This document shows positions 35,000 to 59,289 of a DNA stretch of 64,000 nt, in pieces. Each line of letters begins with the position of its first letter. The stretch's first letter is position 1. This DNA comes from Phascolarctos cinereus (taxonomy: Eukaryota > Chordata > Mammalia > Diprotodontia > Phascolarctidae). The notes beneath the pieces are model-generated. The model saw only the letters and a program-made list of their open reading frames with translations. It did not search any database and was not told where the DNA came from. Made by a program: the position numbers and the translations under genes. The stretch lies in contig NW_018344060.1 of NCBI RefSeq assembly GCF_002099425.1, positions 690,501 through 754,500 of the forward strand, read 5' to 3'.

Positions 35000-35440
35000 C
35001 CTTAGAGGTTATTTAGTGCAACCACAATTCCATAAGGAATTCCCTCCAGACATCCCCCACCAAGTGGGCATCCAGCCTTAGAATGAATGAAAACCTCCAG
35101 GGAGTGAGAACTCCCCAGCTCCTGTTGAAACCCAGTCCACTTCAGTCCCTTGTGAACCGCTCTGATTGTCAGGCAGTTTTCTCCTAATGTTAGATCTGCC
35201 TCTGCAACCTCCATCCATTTGATCTCTGAAGCAGAAGTGTTATTTCCTTGTGCAAATGACGTTTTCAAATACTTGAAGACAGCTGTCTTGTTCTTTTCTC
35301 TTTTCTTCCCCCCAACACCCCCAAGCTAACCATCCCCTGTTCCTTCAAACAATCCTCACATGACATGATCTTGAAGCCCTTCAAAAAGGTGCTCTGCCTC
35401 CTGGGGACACTCTCCAGCTTGTCAATGCCGTTTGGACACA
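35000..35440 (+). mobile_element. L3/CR1-type LINE 3' segment
   Basis: Carries gtgggcatccagccttagaa, caaatacttgaagacagctg, ccctgttccttcaaacaatc, and ggggacactctccagcttgt, the L3 order. Lies 1.6 kb upstream of COPB1. Confidence 0.7.
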
Positions 35441-35444
35441 TGAC

Positions 35445-35800
35445 GGACTTTTGAAAGACCTGGCGATGCTTAGGTAGGGGCAGAGAAGATTTAAAGGGGG
35501 CATGGAAGCTGCTTTTAGGTAGCCGGAGGGTCACCATGTGGACAATAGATTAGACTTGGTCTGCTTTGTTTCAGAAGGCAATATAAGGAAGAAAAAACTT
35601 CCTAGCAGATCTACCCCAGAGGGGAATGAGCTACCCTGAGAAGTCACAGGTTTCCCTTCACTGAGAGTCCTCAAGCACAGGGTTGTGATTTTGCAGAAGG
35701 TATTTTGGGTCAGATCTGAATTAGACCAGATGGACTTTGTGGTCCCTTCCAGCTCTTTGCGTCTGTACTTCTGATCTCTAAAAATCACTTCAATGTCGTC
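35445..35800 (+). mobile_element. Old interspersed repeat, L3/CR1-like
   Basis: Ends in gaattagaccagatggactt then tgtggtcccttccagctctt, the usual end of an old mammalian element seen also near 58680-58950. Family uncertain. Confidence 0.4.
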
Positions 35801-35959
35801 AGCGTGTTTAATGATCTATAAAGTGAAAGATTTGGATTAAATACTCTCTAAGGTCCCTTAAATATGACCCCATCTACCTTTCTTTGTTTAATATTTTGTA
35901 GTATTCCAGTTTACATACTCCAAGTCTAACTGGACTACTCACCCTTTTCCTTTCTCACC

Positions 35960-36515
35960 CTAGCTCCCATTTTAGGATATTTATATGTCCTTGAAGATCA
36001 CACCTACATCCCTATTGGATGAAATCCTTCCTTTCCTTTGACCTTGCACTCAAATGCCTCTTACTGCACAAAACCTTTCCTTATCTCTCCAGTTGTAAGG
36101 GATCTCTCCCTCTTAAAATCTCTTACAACACCCTAGTTAAACTGTTTTATGTATTTAAACACATTCTACCTTACTCCTGATATAGGACAGCTAGGTGGCA
36201 CCTGGAGTCAGGAAGACTCATCCTCTTGTGTTCTAACCTGGCCTCAGACACTTACTAGTGTGTGACCATGGGCACATCACTTAACCCTGTTTGCCTCAGT
36301 TTCCTTATCTGCAAAAGAGCTATAGAAGGAAATGGCAATCCACTCCAGTATCTTTGCCAAGAAAACCCCAAATGGAGTCACAAAGAGTCGGATGCAGCTG
36401 AACAACAAATGTATTTGCTGTTTATATCATGTCTGAGTCTTCCCTGCTACTAGATATGCAGTAAGCTCTTTTAAAGCCAGAGAATGTTTGATATTTGTGC
36501 CCTCTGCCCTTAGCA
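35960..36515 (+). mobile_element. L2-type segment split by a marsupial SINE
   Basis: L2-like sequence at 35960-36183 resumes at 36410-36515. The SINE between runs from aggacagctaggtggcacct to gagtcggatgcagctgaac (36184-36407). Confidence 0.6.
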
Positions 36516-36800
36516 ATCAATCAATCAGTAAACATTTATTAAGTACCTCCTATGTGCCAGGCATTATGCTAAGCGCTGGGGATACAATAACAGGTAAAAG
36601 ACAGTCCCTACCCTCAAGGATCTTACAATCTAGGCCTTTGCACATATTAAGTGCTTTTGTGGAATGAGTGAGTGAATAAATAAGTAAAATAATAATAATA
36701 ATTACTAACATTTATATAGTGCTTACTATGTGTCAAGGCACTGTGTGAAGTCCTTTACAATTATTATCTGATTTGATCTTCACAGGAATAGGAAGCAGGA
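36515..36800 (+). mobile_element. Old element start plus SINE fragment
   Basis: 36520-36640 shows taagtacctcctatgtgcca then ggcattatgctaagcgctgg. 36690-36790 shows catttatatagtgcttacta and a gtgtgaagtcctttacaa block. Confidence 0.55.
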
Positions 36801-37034
36801 CTCAGGGAATTGGAGAAAACCTTTGGTTTTTGTAAATGAGACTGCTACTTCTCTTGCATCTCATTTCCAGAAAGGGAGATAAGAGGTATCAGATCTCTCT
36901 AGTCATCTTATTATCAAACAAGTATTTAGTACCTATTATACCTTATCCTCCAAAAGCCTACCCATTTGAGATTTTACAGAAAACACTCAAAATCCATTCC
37001 AACTCTGGCATAATTTTCACACTTTTTTCCCCCC

Positions 37035-37275
37035 ATCACTGTTGTTGTTCAGTCATGTCTTACTCTTCCTTCCCCCATTTGTGGTTTTCTTGGCAGAGAT
37101 ACTAGAGTGGTTTGTCATTTCCTTCTCCAGCTCATTTTACAGATGAGGAAACTAAGGCAAACAGGGTTAAGTGACTTGCCCAGGATCACACAGTTACTGT
37201 CTGAGTCTGGATCTGAACTCAGATCTTCTTGACTCCAGGTCTGGTGCACCTTCCACTATACCATGCAGCTGCCAT
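37035..37275 (-). mobile_element. Marsupial tRNA-type SINE
   Basis: Minus copy from gttgttgttcagtcatgtct to ccatgcagctgcc, with tgacttgcccaggatcacac. Confidence 0.85.
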
Positions 37276-37449
37276 CTTATTATAGGGCAGTTAAAGTCAT
37301 TTCCAAGGTGTGTTTATTGGTAGACAGCAGCTTCCATTGCTCCATGATGCTGGGGTACTGTAATTACATATGGCACATATGTGAAAAGTACAAGGGAAGA
37401 GAGTCCTTTTGCTTTTCCTTGATGATTACTCATTATGATTATCCTATGA

Positions 37450-37590
37450 TGGGATCATAGACCTAGTGCTGGAAGGGACCTCACTGAACATCTGATGCAA
37501 TATGAGAAACACACTTGGAGAGGTTAAGCAATTTAAGGTCATACAAGTAGTAAATGTCAGAGGCAGGGAAGGGGAGAAAGGCTGTCCCTA
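37450..37590 (-). mobile_element. MIR-like SINE fragment
   Basis: Has catagacctagtgctggaag then ggacctcactgaacatctga and a ggagaggttaagcaatttaa block. Confidence 0.5.
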
Positions 37591-37679
37591 TCACCTCGAT
37601 CATTTATTAAGTGTATGCCAGGCATAAAAGAAAGTATAAGATTCCATAAAGAACAAGAGAACAAGAAAACCAACATTTT

Positions 37680-37850
37680 AGCTTCCTAATAATAACTAAC
37701 GTTTAAATATGGCTCAGTATGTGCCAAGCACTGCGCTAAATGCTTTACAAAAATGATCTCATTTGATCCTCACAACTAGCCTGGGTGGTAGGTGCTATCA
37801 TTATCCCCATTTTACAGATGACAAAGCTGAGGCAAACAAGAATGTATTAA
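37680..37850 (-). mobile_element. Marsupial tRNA-type SINE fragment
   Basis: Contains gccaagcactgcgctaaatg, ttgatcctcacaactagcct and ttatccccattttacagatg. Confidence 0.65.
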
Positions 37851-38094
37851 CCTTTTGCATTAAGCTCATCATCCTTTCAATTTGTACTTTAATAATTAAT
37901 GATCATTTCTATAGGTACAGACCTTTACTGTCTCCAGACCTTTCTCAGGTCCTTCCCATGGGCAAGCCTCCTTGTTAAATGCCACGGTTACAATGATGAA
38001 AAACAATCTTGTGGGATAGGAAAGGATTGTCATGTCTCTGTGTTTGGCCAGATAGGAAGTTTTAGGTGGGATCAGAGGCATAAATGATAGCTCC

Positions 38095-38395
38095 ATAGAA
38101 TCTGAGTTGGAAGGAACCCTGGAGATCTTCTCTCCCAACCCAGGACAATACAGTGGAAAACAATAGATTTTGAATCAGAGGACCTGGGTCTGAATCCCAG
38201 CTCAGCTGCTTACATAGATAGCCCTGTGACCTTATTCAAGTCACCTCATTTCTCTGTCAGGCAGGAACTTAAGTCAATTAAGCAACCACTGATACTTAAC
38301 ACTGTGTTAAATTTACTCATCTGTAAAATGGGTGGGGGGAGGATTGAAGTACTTGATTTTTAAGATGCCTTCCAACTCTAATACCTATGATATCT
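38095..38395 (+). mobile_element. MIR-like SINE, diverged
   Basis: Has tgaatcagaggacctgggtc then tgaatccc, and later ttactcatctgtaaaatggg. Confidence 0.5.
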
Positions 38396-38399
38396 GAGA

Positions 38400-38720
38400 A
38401 ATGGTCATATAACCTCTGCTTGAAGGCCTTCACAGGAACTCATGTCTCAAGGTAGCCCCTTACACTTTTGCATAGCATTGTTAGGAAGTGTTTCTTTATA
38501 TACCTACCTCTGTAGCTTCTACCAATTGTTTTCATTTTGCCCTCCAGGGCCAAACCCCCCCCCCCCCACAACCCCCCAAATCGATTCCTTGTAACATATG
38601 ACAAAGTAACTTTAGACAGTATTGATAGATGACTATGATGAAGCCTATTAAATCTTTTCTTCAGACTAAATCAGCCCAGTACTTTCAACCAGTTCTTATA
38701 TGTCAATTTCAAATCTCACC
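38400..38720 (+). mobile_element. L3/CR1-type LINE fragment
   Basis: Has cataacctctgcttgaaggc, attgttaggaagtgtttctt, and later cttcagactaaatcagccca. Confidence 0.55.
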
Positions 38721-38754
38721 ACTGTTGGTCAACTTGTTACATGTAAATGAATAA

Positions 38755-38965
38755 CAATAGCAATAATAACCAAACACAGTGCTGCATAAATTACATAGGT
38801 TTCCAAAGTACTTTATATGTATCACGAGATCCTCGTGACCTGTAAGGGAAGTTTGATTATTATCCCCACTTTACAGATGAGGTAACTAAAGTTCAGAAAG
38901 GTCAATTCACTTGCCTATCTGGCATCACATATTTAGTTATCTGGCAGGAACTATGACTGTAGTTG
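38755..38965 (-). mobile_element. Marsupial tRNA-type SINE fragment
   Basis: Has ccaaagtactttatatgtat, gagatcctcgtgacctgtaa and ttatccccactttacagatg. Confidence 0.6.
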
Positions 38966-39091
38966 CTGCAGGAACAGTGGCCAGGCTGCATTTCTCAGGC
39001 GCTGCCACTCAGGACAGTGGCCAAGGGCACTGAGCTAGAAGCACTGCTAATCCCAAGGCTCTTGGGCTCTGAGTTATGGGCTATCTCCATC

Positions 39092-39304
39092 ACAGCCTGA
39101 GGAGAGATGGTGGGTTGCCTTGCCTGAAACTGCTTGCTATCTCTCTCTCAGGGGTACTGGCTACAGCCTGAGGAGAGATGGTGGGTTGCCTTGCCTGAAA
39201 CTGCTTGCTATCTCTCTCTCAGGGGTACTGGCTACAGCCTGAGGAGAGATGGTGGGTTGCCTTGCCTGAAACTGCTTGCTATCTCTCTCTCAGGGGTACT
39301 GGCT
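39092..39304. repeat. 71-bp tandem repeat, three copies
   Basis: Units begin acagcctgaggagagatgg at 39092, 39163 and 39234 and look identical across their length. The period is not a multiple of three, so frames that cross it are not a protein repeat. The array lies between PSMA1 and COPB1. Confidence 0.95.
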
Positions 39305-39768
39305 ACTTCAGCTCTGCTGGCAGTAGGTGGGGATGGTTGATCTGTTCTCTACAGGAGCTGCTTCCCAGGGTAACGGCTGAGGGCACTGTCCTGGAAGCAG
39401 TGATATTCCCGAGGCTCTAGCGTTCAGGGTCCTGGGATGTTTGTGTTAGTCTGAGGGAAGATGGGGCTGGTGCTATGACTCACCTGGCACCTGATGGCTT
39501 GACTTCTCTAAACCTGTTTCTTCATCTCAAAAATGGGACTCCTGAAAACCTGTACCACCCACCTCCCATGGTTGTTGTGGGCAAAGGCTGGCTATCCCTT
39601 GACCAGCCTGACAGTAAGGACACAGCCATAGTTCGGAATAGGGGGCCTGGGGTGGGAGGAAACACCCAATTATCTGAAGTTGATTCTTTAAAATAATTTT
39701 TTTTTCTAAAGGGAATAGCCATCATTCTAGTAAGCATCATAAACATAAGCATATGTTTAAAAATTTTT
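39305..39768. other. Unclassified intergenic stretch
   Basis: No gene found. 39356-39430 resembles 39000-39075 (gagggcactgtcctggaagc against aagggcactgagctagaagc), an older direct duplication flanking the 71-bp array. Confidence 0.4.
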
Positions 39769-39942
39769 AAAGAATTTAAGCCCTTGGGGCAGCTAAGTGG
39801 CATAGTGGATAGAGCCCTGGCTTTGCAGTCAGGAAGACCCAAGTTCAAATCTGGCCTCAGACACTTGACACTAAGCTGCATGACCCTGGGCAAGTCACCT
39901 AACCTCAATTGCCTAACGGAAAAAAAAAAGAATTTAAGCCCT
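39769..39942 (+). mobile_element. Marsupial tRNA-type SINE with 16-bp target-site duplication
   Basis: Body from ggggcagctaagtggcatag to an A tail. The flanks at 39769-39784 and 39927-39942 are identical (aaagaatttaagccct). This is a clear, fairly young insertion. Confidence 0.93.
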
Positions 39943-40194
39943 CCAAATTTGTTTTTTATGAAAAGGATCACAAGGACATTAACATCCTATTTGTTTTCTA
40001 CTGATCTCTTCTGTGTACATCACCCAATTTTGTTATTTTTATATATAACTCCATTCATCTTTCTTTGTAACATATTAAAAGGTAAATTGTGCTTGGGAGA
40101 GATATAAAAGTACATGAGTTTTGAAGGAAATTAGGCCGTCTAAAAGGCAGAGGTAAGATGGAAATGCTTTCCAATCCTGGGGAACAGATCCTAC

Positions 40195-40400
40195 CATCCC
40201 TCAATCCATGGATATTTGGGTAGTTAACAATTTTTCGATATTATAACAGTGCTGCAAATACTTTTGTCTTGTCGGGTCTTCCCACTTGTCATTAACATCC
40301 TTAGGGGATGTTCCCACCAGTGAGATCACTAAGTGAAAGGATATGGCCTCTCATTTCTGTTCTTAAACTTGAGAATTCTTGATCACTGGCCACCATACTC
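40195..40400 (-). mobile_element. L1 3' UTR-like fragment
   Basis: Has tataacagtgctgcaaatac then ttttgtc and an agtgagatcactaagtgaaa block, as in marsupial L1 3' ends on the minus strand. Diverged. Lies just past the PSMA1 poly(A) site. Confidence 0.45.
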
Positions 40401-40664
40401 TTGACCTGACTCTTACCATCACTGTGCTAAGTTAAACTCGTTTTAATTTAAACCTAAATAAAACACTAGTAAGAAAGTCAGTATTGTCACCTGTCACCCT
40501 CATTTGAGGGCTGAGAATGGTGTATTCTTTTTCCCTTTCAGTTCACCAAATTTCAAGAAAATTAAAGCCATACACATTAACTCTGACTATGGATATGGCA
40601 AGTGACAAAGTGTTTTTGTTGAAGGTGTCAAAGAAAAAAAAATACCATAATCAGTTGAAACAAT

Positions 40665-40670
40665 TTTATT
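40665..40670 (-). terminator. PSMA1 poly(A) signal AATAAA
   Basis: Plus strand TTTATT gives AATAAA on the coding strand, 275 nt after the stop codon. It is the only consensus hexamer near the expected end. Confidence 0.75.
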
Positions 40671-40944
40671 TCACAGTTGCCTTTAAAACCTTAAAGACAA
40701 TATGTTCTTCATATAAAAACAGTAGTGCTGATAACCCATTCTTTCTAGAAAATGATTACATCCTCCCTCTTAAAGAAAATGCACCCAGTTATAGTTAGGT
40801 TTCTTGGAAAAATCCTTCCAGGACTGATTCCTAAGAACATCTCATTCTGTGACTGCATCTGGCTGGAAGCATGGATGATAACTGGCATATGGACAGAAGT
40901 GTTCCTTTTAGACTTGCTAACACAGACAGACTGGCTAATACAGA

Positions 40945-53858
<12,914 letters not shown>

Positions 53859-53861
<3 letters not shown>

Positions 53862-54022
53862 TTTCTCGGGGGTAGCGGAGCGGAGACCTCCAGCGGAGCG
53901 GCGGGACCAGGCGAGGCGGCTGCTGCTACTCGGCGCACGATACAGCGGGTCTGCGGGGCGGGGCGACGGCGGCTACGGCCCAGGCAAGAGCAATCCAGGA
54001 GAGAGACATCGATCGACTCCAT
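53859..54022 (-). other. PSMA1: PSMA1 exon 1: 5' UTR plus the ATG only
   Basis: The minus strand reads ...CCCCGAGAAAATG then gtgcgt. The start codon is the last triplet of the exon, and exon 2 begins with TTT CGA AAC (Phe-Arg-Asn). A is at -3. The upper end is not fixed by the sequence; an upstream ATG at 54020-54022 would be included only in the longest leaders. Confidence 0.8.
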
Positions 54023-54189
54023 CGCTTTTCCTCTCCCCCCCCCCCCCCCCGCAGGAACCAGAGCGAGAGTCAGCCTGGGCGGGAAATCCCCGCACTTCCG
54101 CTGGGCCCTCCCGACGTGCTCGAGGCCCCACTACGGGGCCTCCCTCACACTCCAGTCTCTTCCCGCCCAGGCGGCCTGAGGGGGTACTG

Positions 54190-54860
54190 GCCGGGGCTGC
54201 CGGGAGTGCAGGCCTCAGTTTCCTCCTTTGCCAAAGGAGACAGGCCTAGCTGATTTGGGAGGCCCCTGCCCAGGCCTCACCCTGTGCAGGCACCGGAGGA
54301 GATTTCTATCCTGAGGGATGCCGGGTATTTATATATGTGCCTGTACACACCTATAAGTAAATGTCGTCATGTCTATTAATAAATCTTAGAGGGTCTATTA
54401 ATAACCCAACCTATTAATAAACCTTAGAGGGCCATAAAAACGGCGGTGATTTCCAATATATTTAATTTAGCGAAGTAGGGAGAGTAATTGTACGTGATGC
54501 CGTGATTGACAGGATACATACATTTTTGATACTCGGCATCGCTATGATGTCTCTCGTGGGTAAATATACAGTTGGAGACGTTGCCCGGCTTAGCATCTAG
54601 ACTAGAGGCTTTGGAGTCAGCGAGACCCGACCCGGTTGGAGGAGGGCTGCCTCTACCTGGTATTAATGTGCAACCCTGGCCACGTGGCCTGACTCCTTAG
54701 TTCTAAGAGTGCAAGTTACAGACAAATTTCCAATGATCAACTTTGGGTGGATGGTGTTTCCAAACTTCTTATAGTGACGAAATCATAGAGCCAGACGATA
54801 AATAGATATATACTGTTGGCATATTATGTATAGATAGCAGAGCAACACAGGCAGCTAAAG
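54190..54860. other. Unique-looking sequence upstream of PSMA1
   Basis: No gene, repeat family or clear motif seen, apart from a short duplicated piece (tctattaataaa-type) near 54375-54425. Confidence 0.4.
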
Positions 54861-54864
54861 TCAA

Positions 54865-55165
54865 CAAGCATTTATTAAGTGCTTGCTATATACCAGGCAT
54901 TATGTTAAGTTCTGGGGTTAGAAAGAAATGCAAAAAACAGTCCCTGGTCTTGTGAAGCTTACAGTCTAATGGAGGAGACAGCCTTGTTAAAGGTATTAGA
55001 AGGAATCAGGCAAGGTTTTGCAAAGAAAAAAATTCTACAAAGTAGACCACATCTCCTCTCTTTAGATGGTGAACTTGAGGACAGAGACTGTTTCTGCCTA
55101 TCTCCAGTGCTTAGCATAGCGTCTGGCACGTCGTAAGCACTTAAATGCTTGTTGACTTAATTTGG
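54865..55165 (+). mobile_element. Old 'gtgccaggcactg' element plus L2-like end
   Basis: Has gcatttattaagtgcttgct, ttctggggttagaaagaaat and cttgtgaagcttacagtcta. The end near 55075-55160 has gaggacagagactgtttctg and agcgtctggcacgtcgtaag. Confidence 0.55.
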
Positions 55166-55339
55166 CATCTTTGCCATTACACATTTGACTGGAAAATGTC
55201 AAGATCCTACTGTGCTTATTGTTTATTAATATTTATCAATATTATTAATACTGACTGAGCAGAGCAAAATTGTGAAAGTTCTCTTCTGGTAAGGTTGTGC
55301 TCATATACCTGTCAAAATTGTTCGTGAGTTTTTGAAAGA

Positions 55340-55685
55340 CAGCTTTCTGATGGTCGTTGTCCAACAGAGCAGAGATGTTTAGTACTGCTGTCGTGTAGGA
55401 GATCCAACAGAGAGCCCAGTCAAAGAGGGGTTTCCTTAGAGGGTGAAGTCCTCCAGGTGTTCTTCTTTGTGGATGGTGTTGTGCTGCTTACATCAGTTCC
55501 CAGACCATTCCAGAGCCTCCTAGGTGAGATCCATAATCACTTGAGTTTTGCCCAACTAGTCACATACCAGACACCAAGTGGATGAAGAGTGCCTGTTGTC
55601 CGGACTGTTATCTACAGTTGGATGATAAACACATTGAGCTTGCCCATCGATTTGGGCAAGGATTTGTCACCTTGTGGAGACCTCC
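55340..55685 (+). mobile_element. RTE-type LINE, reverse-transcriptase fragment
   Basis: Translated on plus, LFVDGVVLLTSVPRPFQ stands for the RTE FADDIVLL box, followed by LLGEIHNHL and, further on, MKSACCPDCYLQLDDKHIE, which matches the RTE segment after the catalytic box. The catalytic Asp pair is degenerate. Old and truncated. Confidence 0.65.
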
Positions 55686-55689
55686 ATTC

Positions 55690-57430
55690 CCTCTGCTCAT
55701 CAGTACTTTTTCAGGCTATTTCCCCACTCTGAATTCACTTTCCTCCCTTTCCAATATCAAACCTATGTTAGTTCCACTGCACACTGACCTCTACTCTCAA
55801 ATCCCTCAGTCTGTTGTCCTGTTACCACTTATTTCTTGCCAGATCTCAGGCTTGGATTACTCCCCTCTTCTACCTCTTTTCCTCCTACTCATTTGCTAAA
55901 TAGGACAGGAGGAAGTTACACAACTGTGTTCACTGAGTTCATAATACATTTATGCTATCCAACTCCATTTCTTTTATTCCTCCCTAACTGATTCCTTATC
56001 TCATTCTCCACAGAAGGTATTTCAAACTTCCTTTTCTCTTCTTAAGTTTCCCACAATGCCTCTACACCCTTTCAGATGAGAGCCCCACCTCTTACTTTAT
56101 TGAGAAAATTGAGACCATTTAACTTCGCTCCCACTTCTATAATTTTTACCTTGAATTCCCTCACTCTCTACCTCTCCTCCAATTTCTGATCATGAAGTGG
56201 CCCTTCTTAACGTGGTCAGCTCTTTTAAATGTGCCCTTAATTCCATCCCCTCCCCCAGATTATGAACTCTATCATCCCCACTCTCAAATCTTCAAGTGTT
56301 CCTGATCTACTCCTTACTGCCTTCAAACATGCCCAAATCTCTTACATACTTAAAAAAAAACAACGAAAAACCAAACCTATACTAGGCCTCAGTATTCCCT
56401 CGTGTGGTATCCTATATCTCACCTCCGTTTCTCAGCCAGACTAGAAGCTCTTTATACTTAGTACCTTTACTTCTGTCATTCAGCCCATTGCAATTTGTCT
56501 TCTCACCTTATCACTCAACTGAAACTGCTCTTTCCAAAGTAACCAACGATCACTTACTTGCCAGATCTGATAGTCTTCAGTCCTCATCCTTCTAGACCCT
56601 GTGCTGAACTGGACACTGTTGACCACCTTCCCTTCTTGGACTCTCTTCCACTTTGGGCTTTTTTGACACTATTCTCTCCTGGTTCTCCTACCTGTCTAAC
56701 GTCTCCTTTTTAGTCTCTTTTGCTGGCTTCTCACTCATAACTTCTAACTGTGGATGTTACCTAAGGTTCTGTCCTGGGTCCTTTTCTCTTTCTATATTCT
56801 CTCTTAGTGACATTATTATCTCTCATGGGCTTAATTATCATATCTATGCAGGTGACTCACAAATCTATTTATCCGTCATTAGCCTCTCCCTTGAATGTTA
56901 GTCATTGATAATTGGATGTCCCCAAAACATCTTAAACTCAACCCATTATATTACCCACCTAACCACCCCTCTTAATAGACACTCTGTCTTTCAAAGGTAC
57001 CACTGTTCTTCCAGTCTCCTGGGTTTTTGACTTTAGCATTTTCCTTGATTCCCCACTATCTCTCATCTTACATATTTGATCAATTGCCAGATCTTGTTCT
57101 TTCTGTTTCCTCAACATTGCTTGCATCTGATCCGTTTGCTACTCACACGGCTGCTACCTTAGATAGGTCCTCATCTCCTTTCATCTAGGCGATAGCAACA
57201 GCCTACTAATTGGTCTCCCTGCACCAAGTCTCTCCCTACTGCACAGCTGCCAAATTGATATTCCTGATGAGCAGGTCAGATGATATATGTCCCCTGCTCA
57301 ATAAACCCCAGTGGCTCCCTATTTCCTCTGGAATAAAATAAAAATCCCTGTGTTCATTTTTTAAAGCCCTTCATAACCGGATCTCAACCTGCCTTTCTAT
57401 CTTTACAACATCTCTGCTATGAATATCTTT
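55690..57430 (+). mobile_element. L2-clade LINE with recognisable reverse transcriptase
   Basis: Plus-strand reading shows LSWFSYLSNVSFLVSFAG and DIISHGLNYHIYAGDSQIYLS-type sequence (56653-56900), the L2/CR1 RT blocks including a changed YADD box (YAGD). Before it lies a TLLTTFPSW-like DTVDH remnant. Several stops and shifts; long dead. Confidence 0.75.
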
Positions 57431-58140
57431 TTTTTTCCAGTCCCATTGTCACCACCCTGGTATAGGTTCTAATCACATGCCTAGACTATTGAAAAAGCTT
57501 TCTGGTTGATCTCCCTTTTTCAAGAGTTTCCCCATTCCAATCCATCTTCCACTAAGCTGCTGAAGTGGTTTTCCTAAGGTGCAGATCTGACCATATCACC
57601 TCCCCTACTCGGTAAACTTCAGTGGTTTCCTATTAACTTCAAGATCAAATATAAAATACCCTGTTTGACATTTAAAGCCCTTCACAAATTGGTCTCTTCC
57701 TATCTTTCTAGTCTTCCTTCTTATACTTTACTTCTTCACTCATATCCAACAACAGCTGTCTCTTTGCTGTTTCGTGCACACAACACTCTATCTCTTGACT
57801 ATAGATTTCATTGGCTGTCTCTCATGTCTGGAGTTCTCTCTTTGTCACCACTCCCTACCAGTTTCTCTGGCTTCCTTCAGGACAGTTTAGATCTCACTTT
57901 CTTTAGGAGTGCTTTCCTGGTTCTCCTTACCCCCTTCTCTCTCAAATTACCGTTCATCTATTCTCTTTATGTCTTGTAGGTACCTAGTTGTTTGCCTGTC
58001 CCACCCTTATTCCTTGAGGGCAGGAACCATAATGTTGTTGTTGTTGTTGTTGTTGTTGTTTTTTGTTTGTTTTCCTCCTATCTTCAGTACTTAGAACAGT
58101 GCCTGGCACATAATAAGTGCTTAATGAATTCATGTTGACT
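57430..58140 (+). mobile_element. Second L2-type 3' segment, probably inserted in the first
   Basis: Repeats the L2 end: gctgctgaagtggttttcct, cagtggtttcctattaactt, ttccttgagggcaggaacca, gtgcctggcacataataagt. It carries a (TTG)n run at 58036-58060. Confidence 0.65.
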
Positions 58141-58570
58141 ATCATTCCAGAGTTATACATTACTCATCTTCTCAGACTCTGAGATCCAGTCACCCCTTCC
58201 TCTCTGTTCCTCACACAGGCAATCTCACAAGCCTGAAATTTACTCCCTTTTTTCCTCCACCTCATGGAATTCCCCCTCTTTTTTCAAGCTGCAGCTCAAG
58301 CTGTCACCCTCTGTGTAGGCCTTTCCTCATCCTTCTGTCTCTACAACTACTATATATTTAATTACTTTGTATATTTTGTTCTTTCTATCTATTCTATGTA
58401 TGTGTATGCATATACATCTGTACATGCATGTATCTGTACATACACAAATGTATATGTGTCTATTTATTTATGGCCTCCCTGTCAGAATGTGAGTTCTTTG
58501 AGTATCTCCAGGACCTATATGTCACAGTGCCTCATCCATCATAAGCACTTAATGTTTGTTGATTGATTAG
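58140..58570 (+). mobile_element. L2-type 3' tail, probable continuation of the outer copy
   Basis: Has agctgcagctcaagctgtca, agaatgtgagttctttgagt and a cataagcacttaatgtttgt end. Confidence 0.55.
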
Positions 58571-58659
58571 TATATAAACTGTTTTATGTGTAAAAAGTCT
58601 GTTTCATTATAGTTATGCAAATATTAATAGTAATTCCTGTTGTGTGTAAGAAGATTCTT

Positions 58660-58960
58660 GTTCAGGTATAGGTTGAACTAGTTGATCCTTAAAATCTCTT
58701 CCAATTTTGAGATTCGATAGTTTCTTAGAGCAGATTTCAGCAGGAAACTAGGACAATAGATAACAATTTCTTTCACTTCATACTGTCTGAGAGTAGAACA
58801 GACTGCCTCGTAAGGTAATGAGTTTCTTGCACTGAATGTCTTTAAGTCATGCTGGATAACATGTCAGAGATGCCATAGAGGGGATTCATGTTCTGGTATG
58901 GATTTCACTGGATAGCCTCTGAGATCCCTTTCCAACCTTGAAATTCTATAGTTTTGATTC
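58660..58960 (+). mobile_element. Old interspersed repeat (two similar ends)
   Basis: 58670-58715 and 58905-58950 both end in a 'gatcc...cttccaa...gagattc' block. Similar to 35445-35800. Family uncertain. Confidence 0.35.
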
Positions 58961-59289
58961 TTATATATGGAAGTCCTTCACTAATATTCTCTGATTTTTC
59001 CTCGAGGTGCAGAGATGACCCTGACTCCTTGAGCCTTATGTCATTGGAGTACAAGCTCTAGTAAATTACCTACCCAGCTGTAAATGTTTTTAGCAAAGGC
59101 CTGGTAATGGATTCAGTGTTACCTAAGTCCACCCTAGCTGATCAACAGAAGGTTGGCCAACAGATGATAATAACAATAGCTGTCTTCTATATAATTTTAA
59201 GGTTTGTGAAGTGCTTGAAGTATTTTATGTCACTTGATGACTTCCAGATTTGTATGTACACTTTCATCTTTTTTTTTTGTATTCCAGTC

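Noticed and set aside
39134-39420. Open frames with a repeated 24-residue-like unit
   Set aside because: The DNA period is 71, not a multiple of three. The frames shift between units and lack any gene context.
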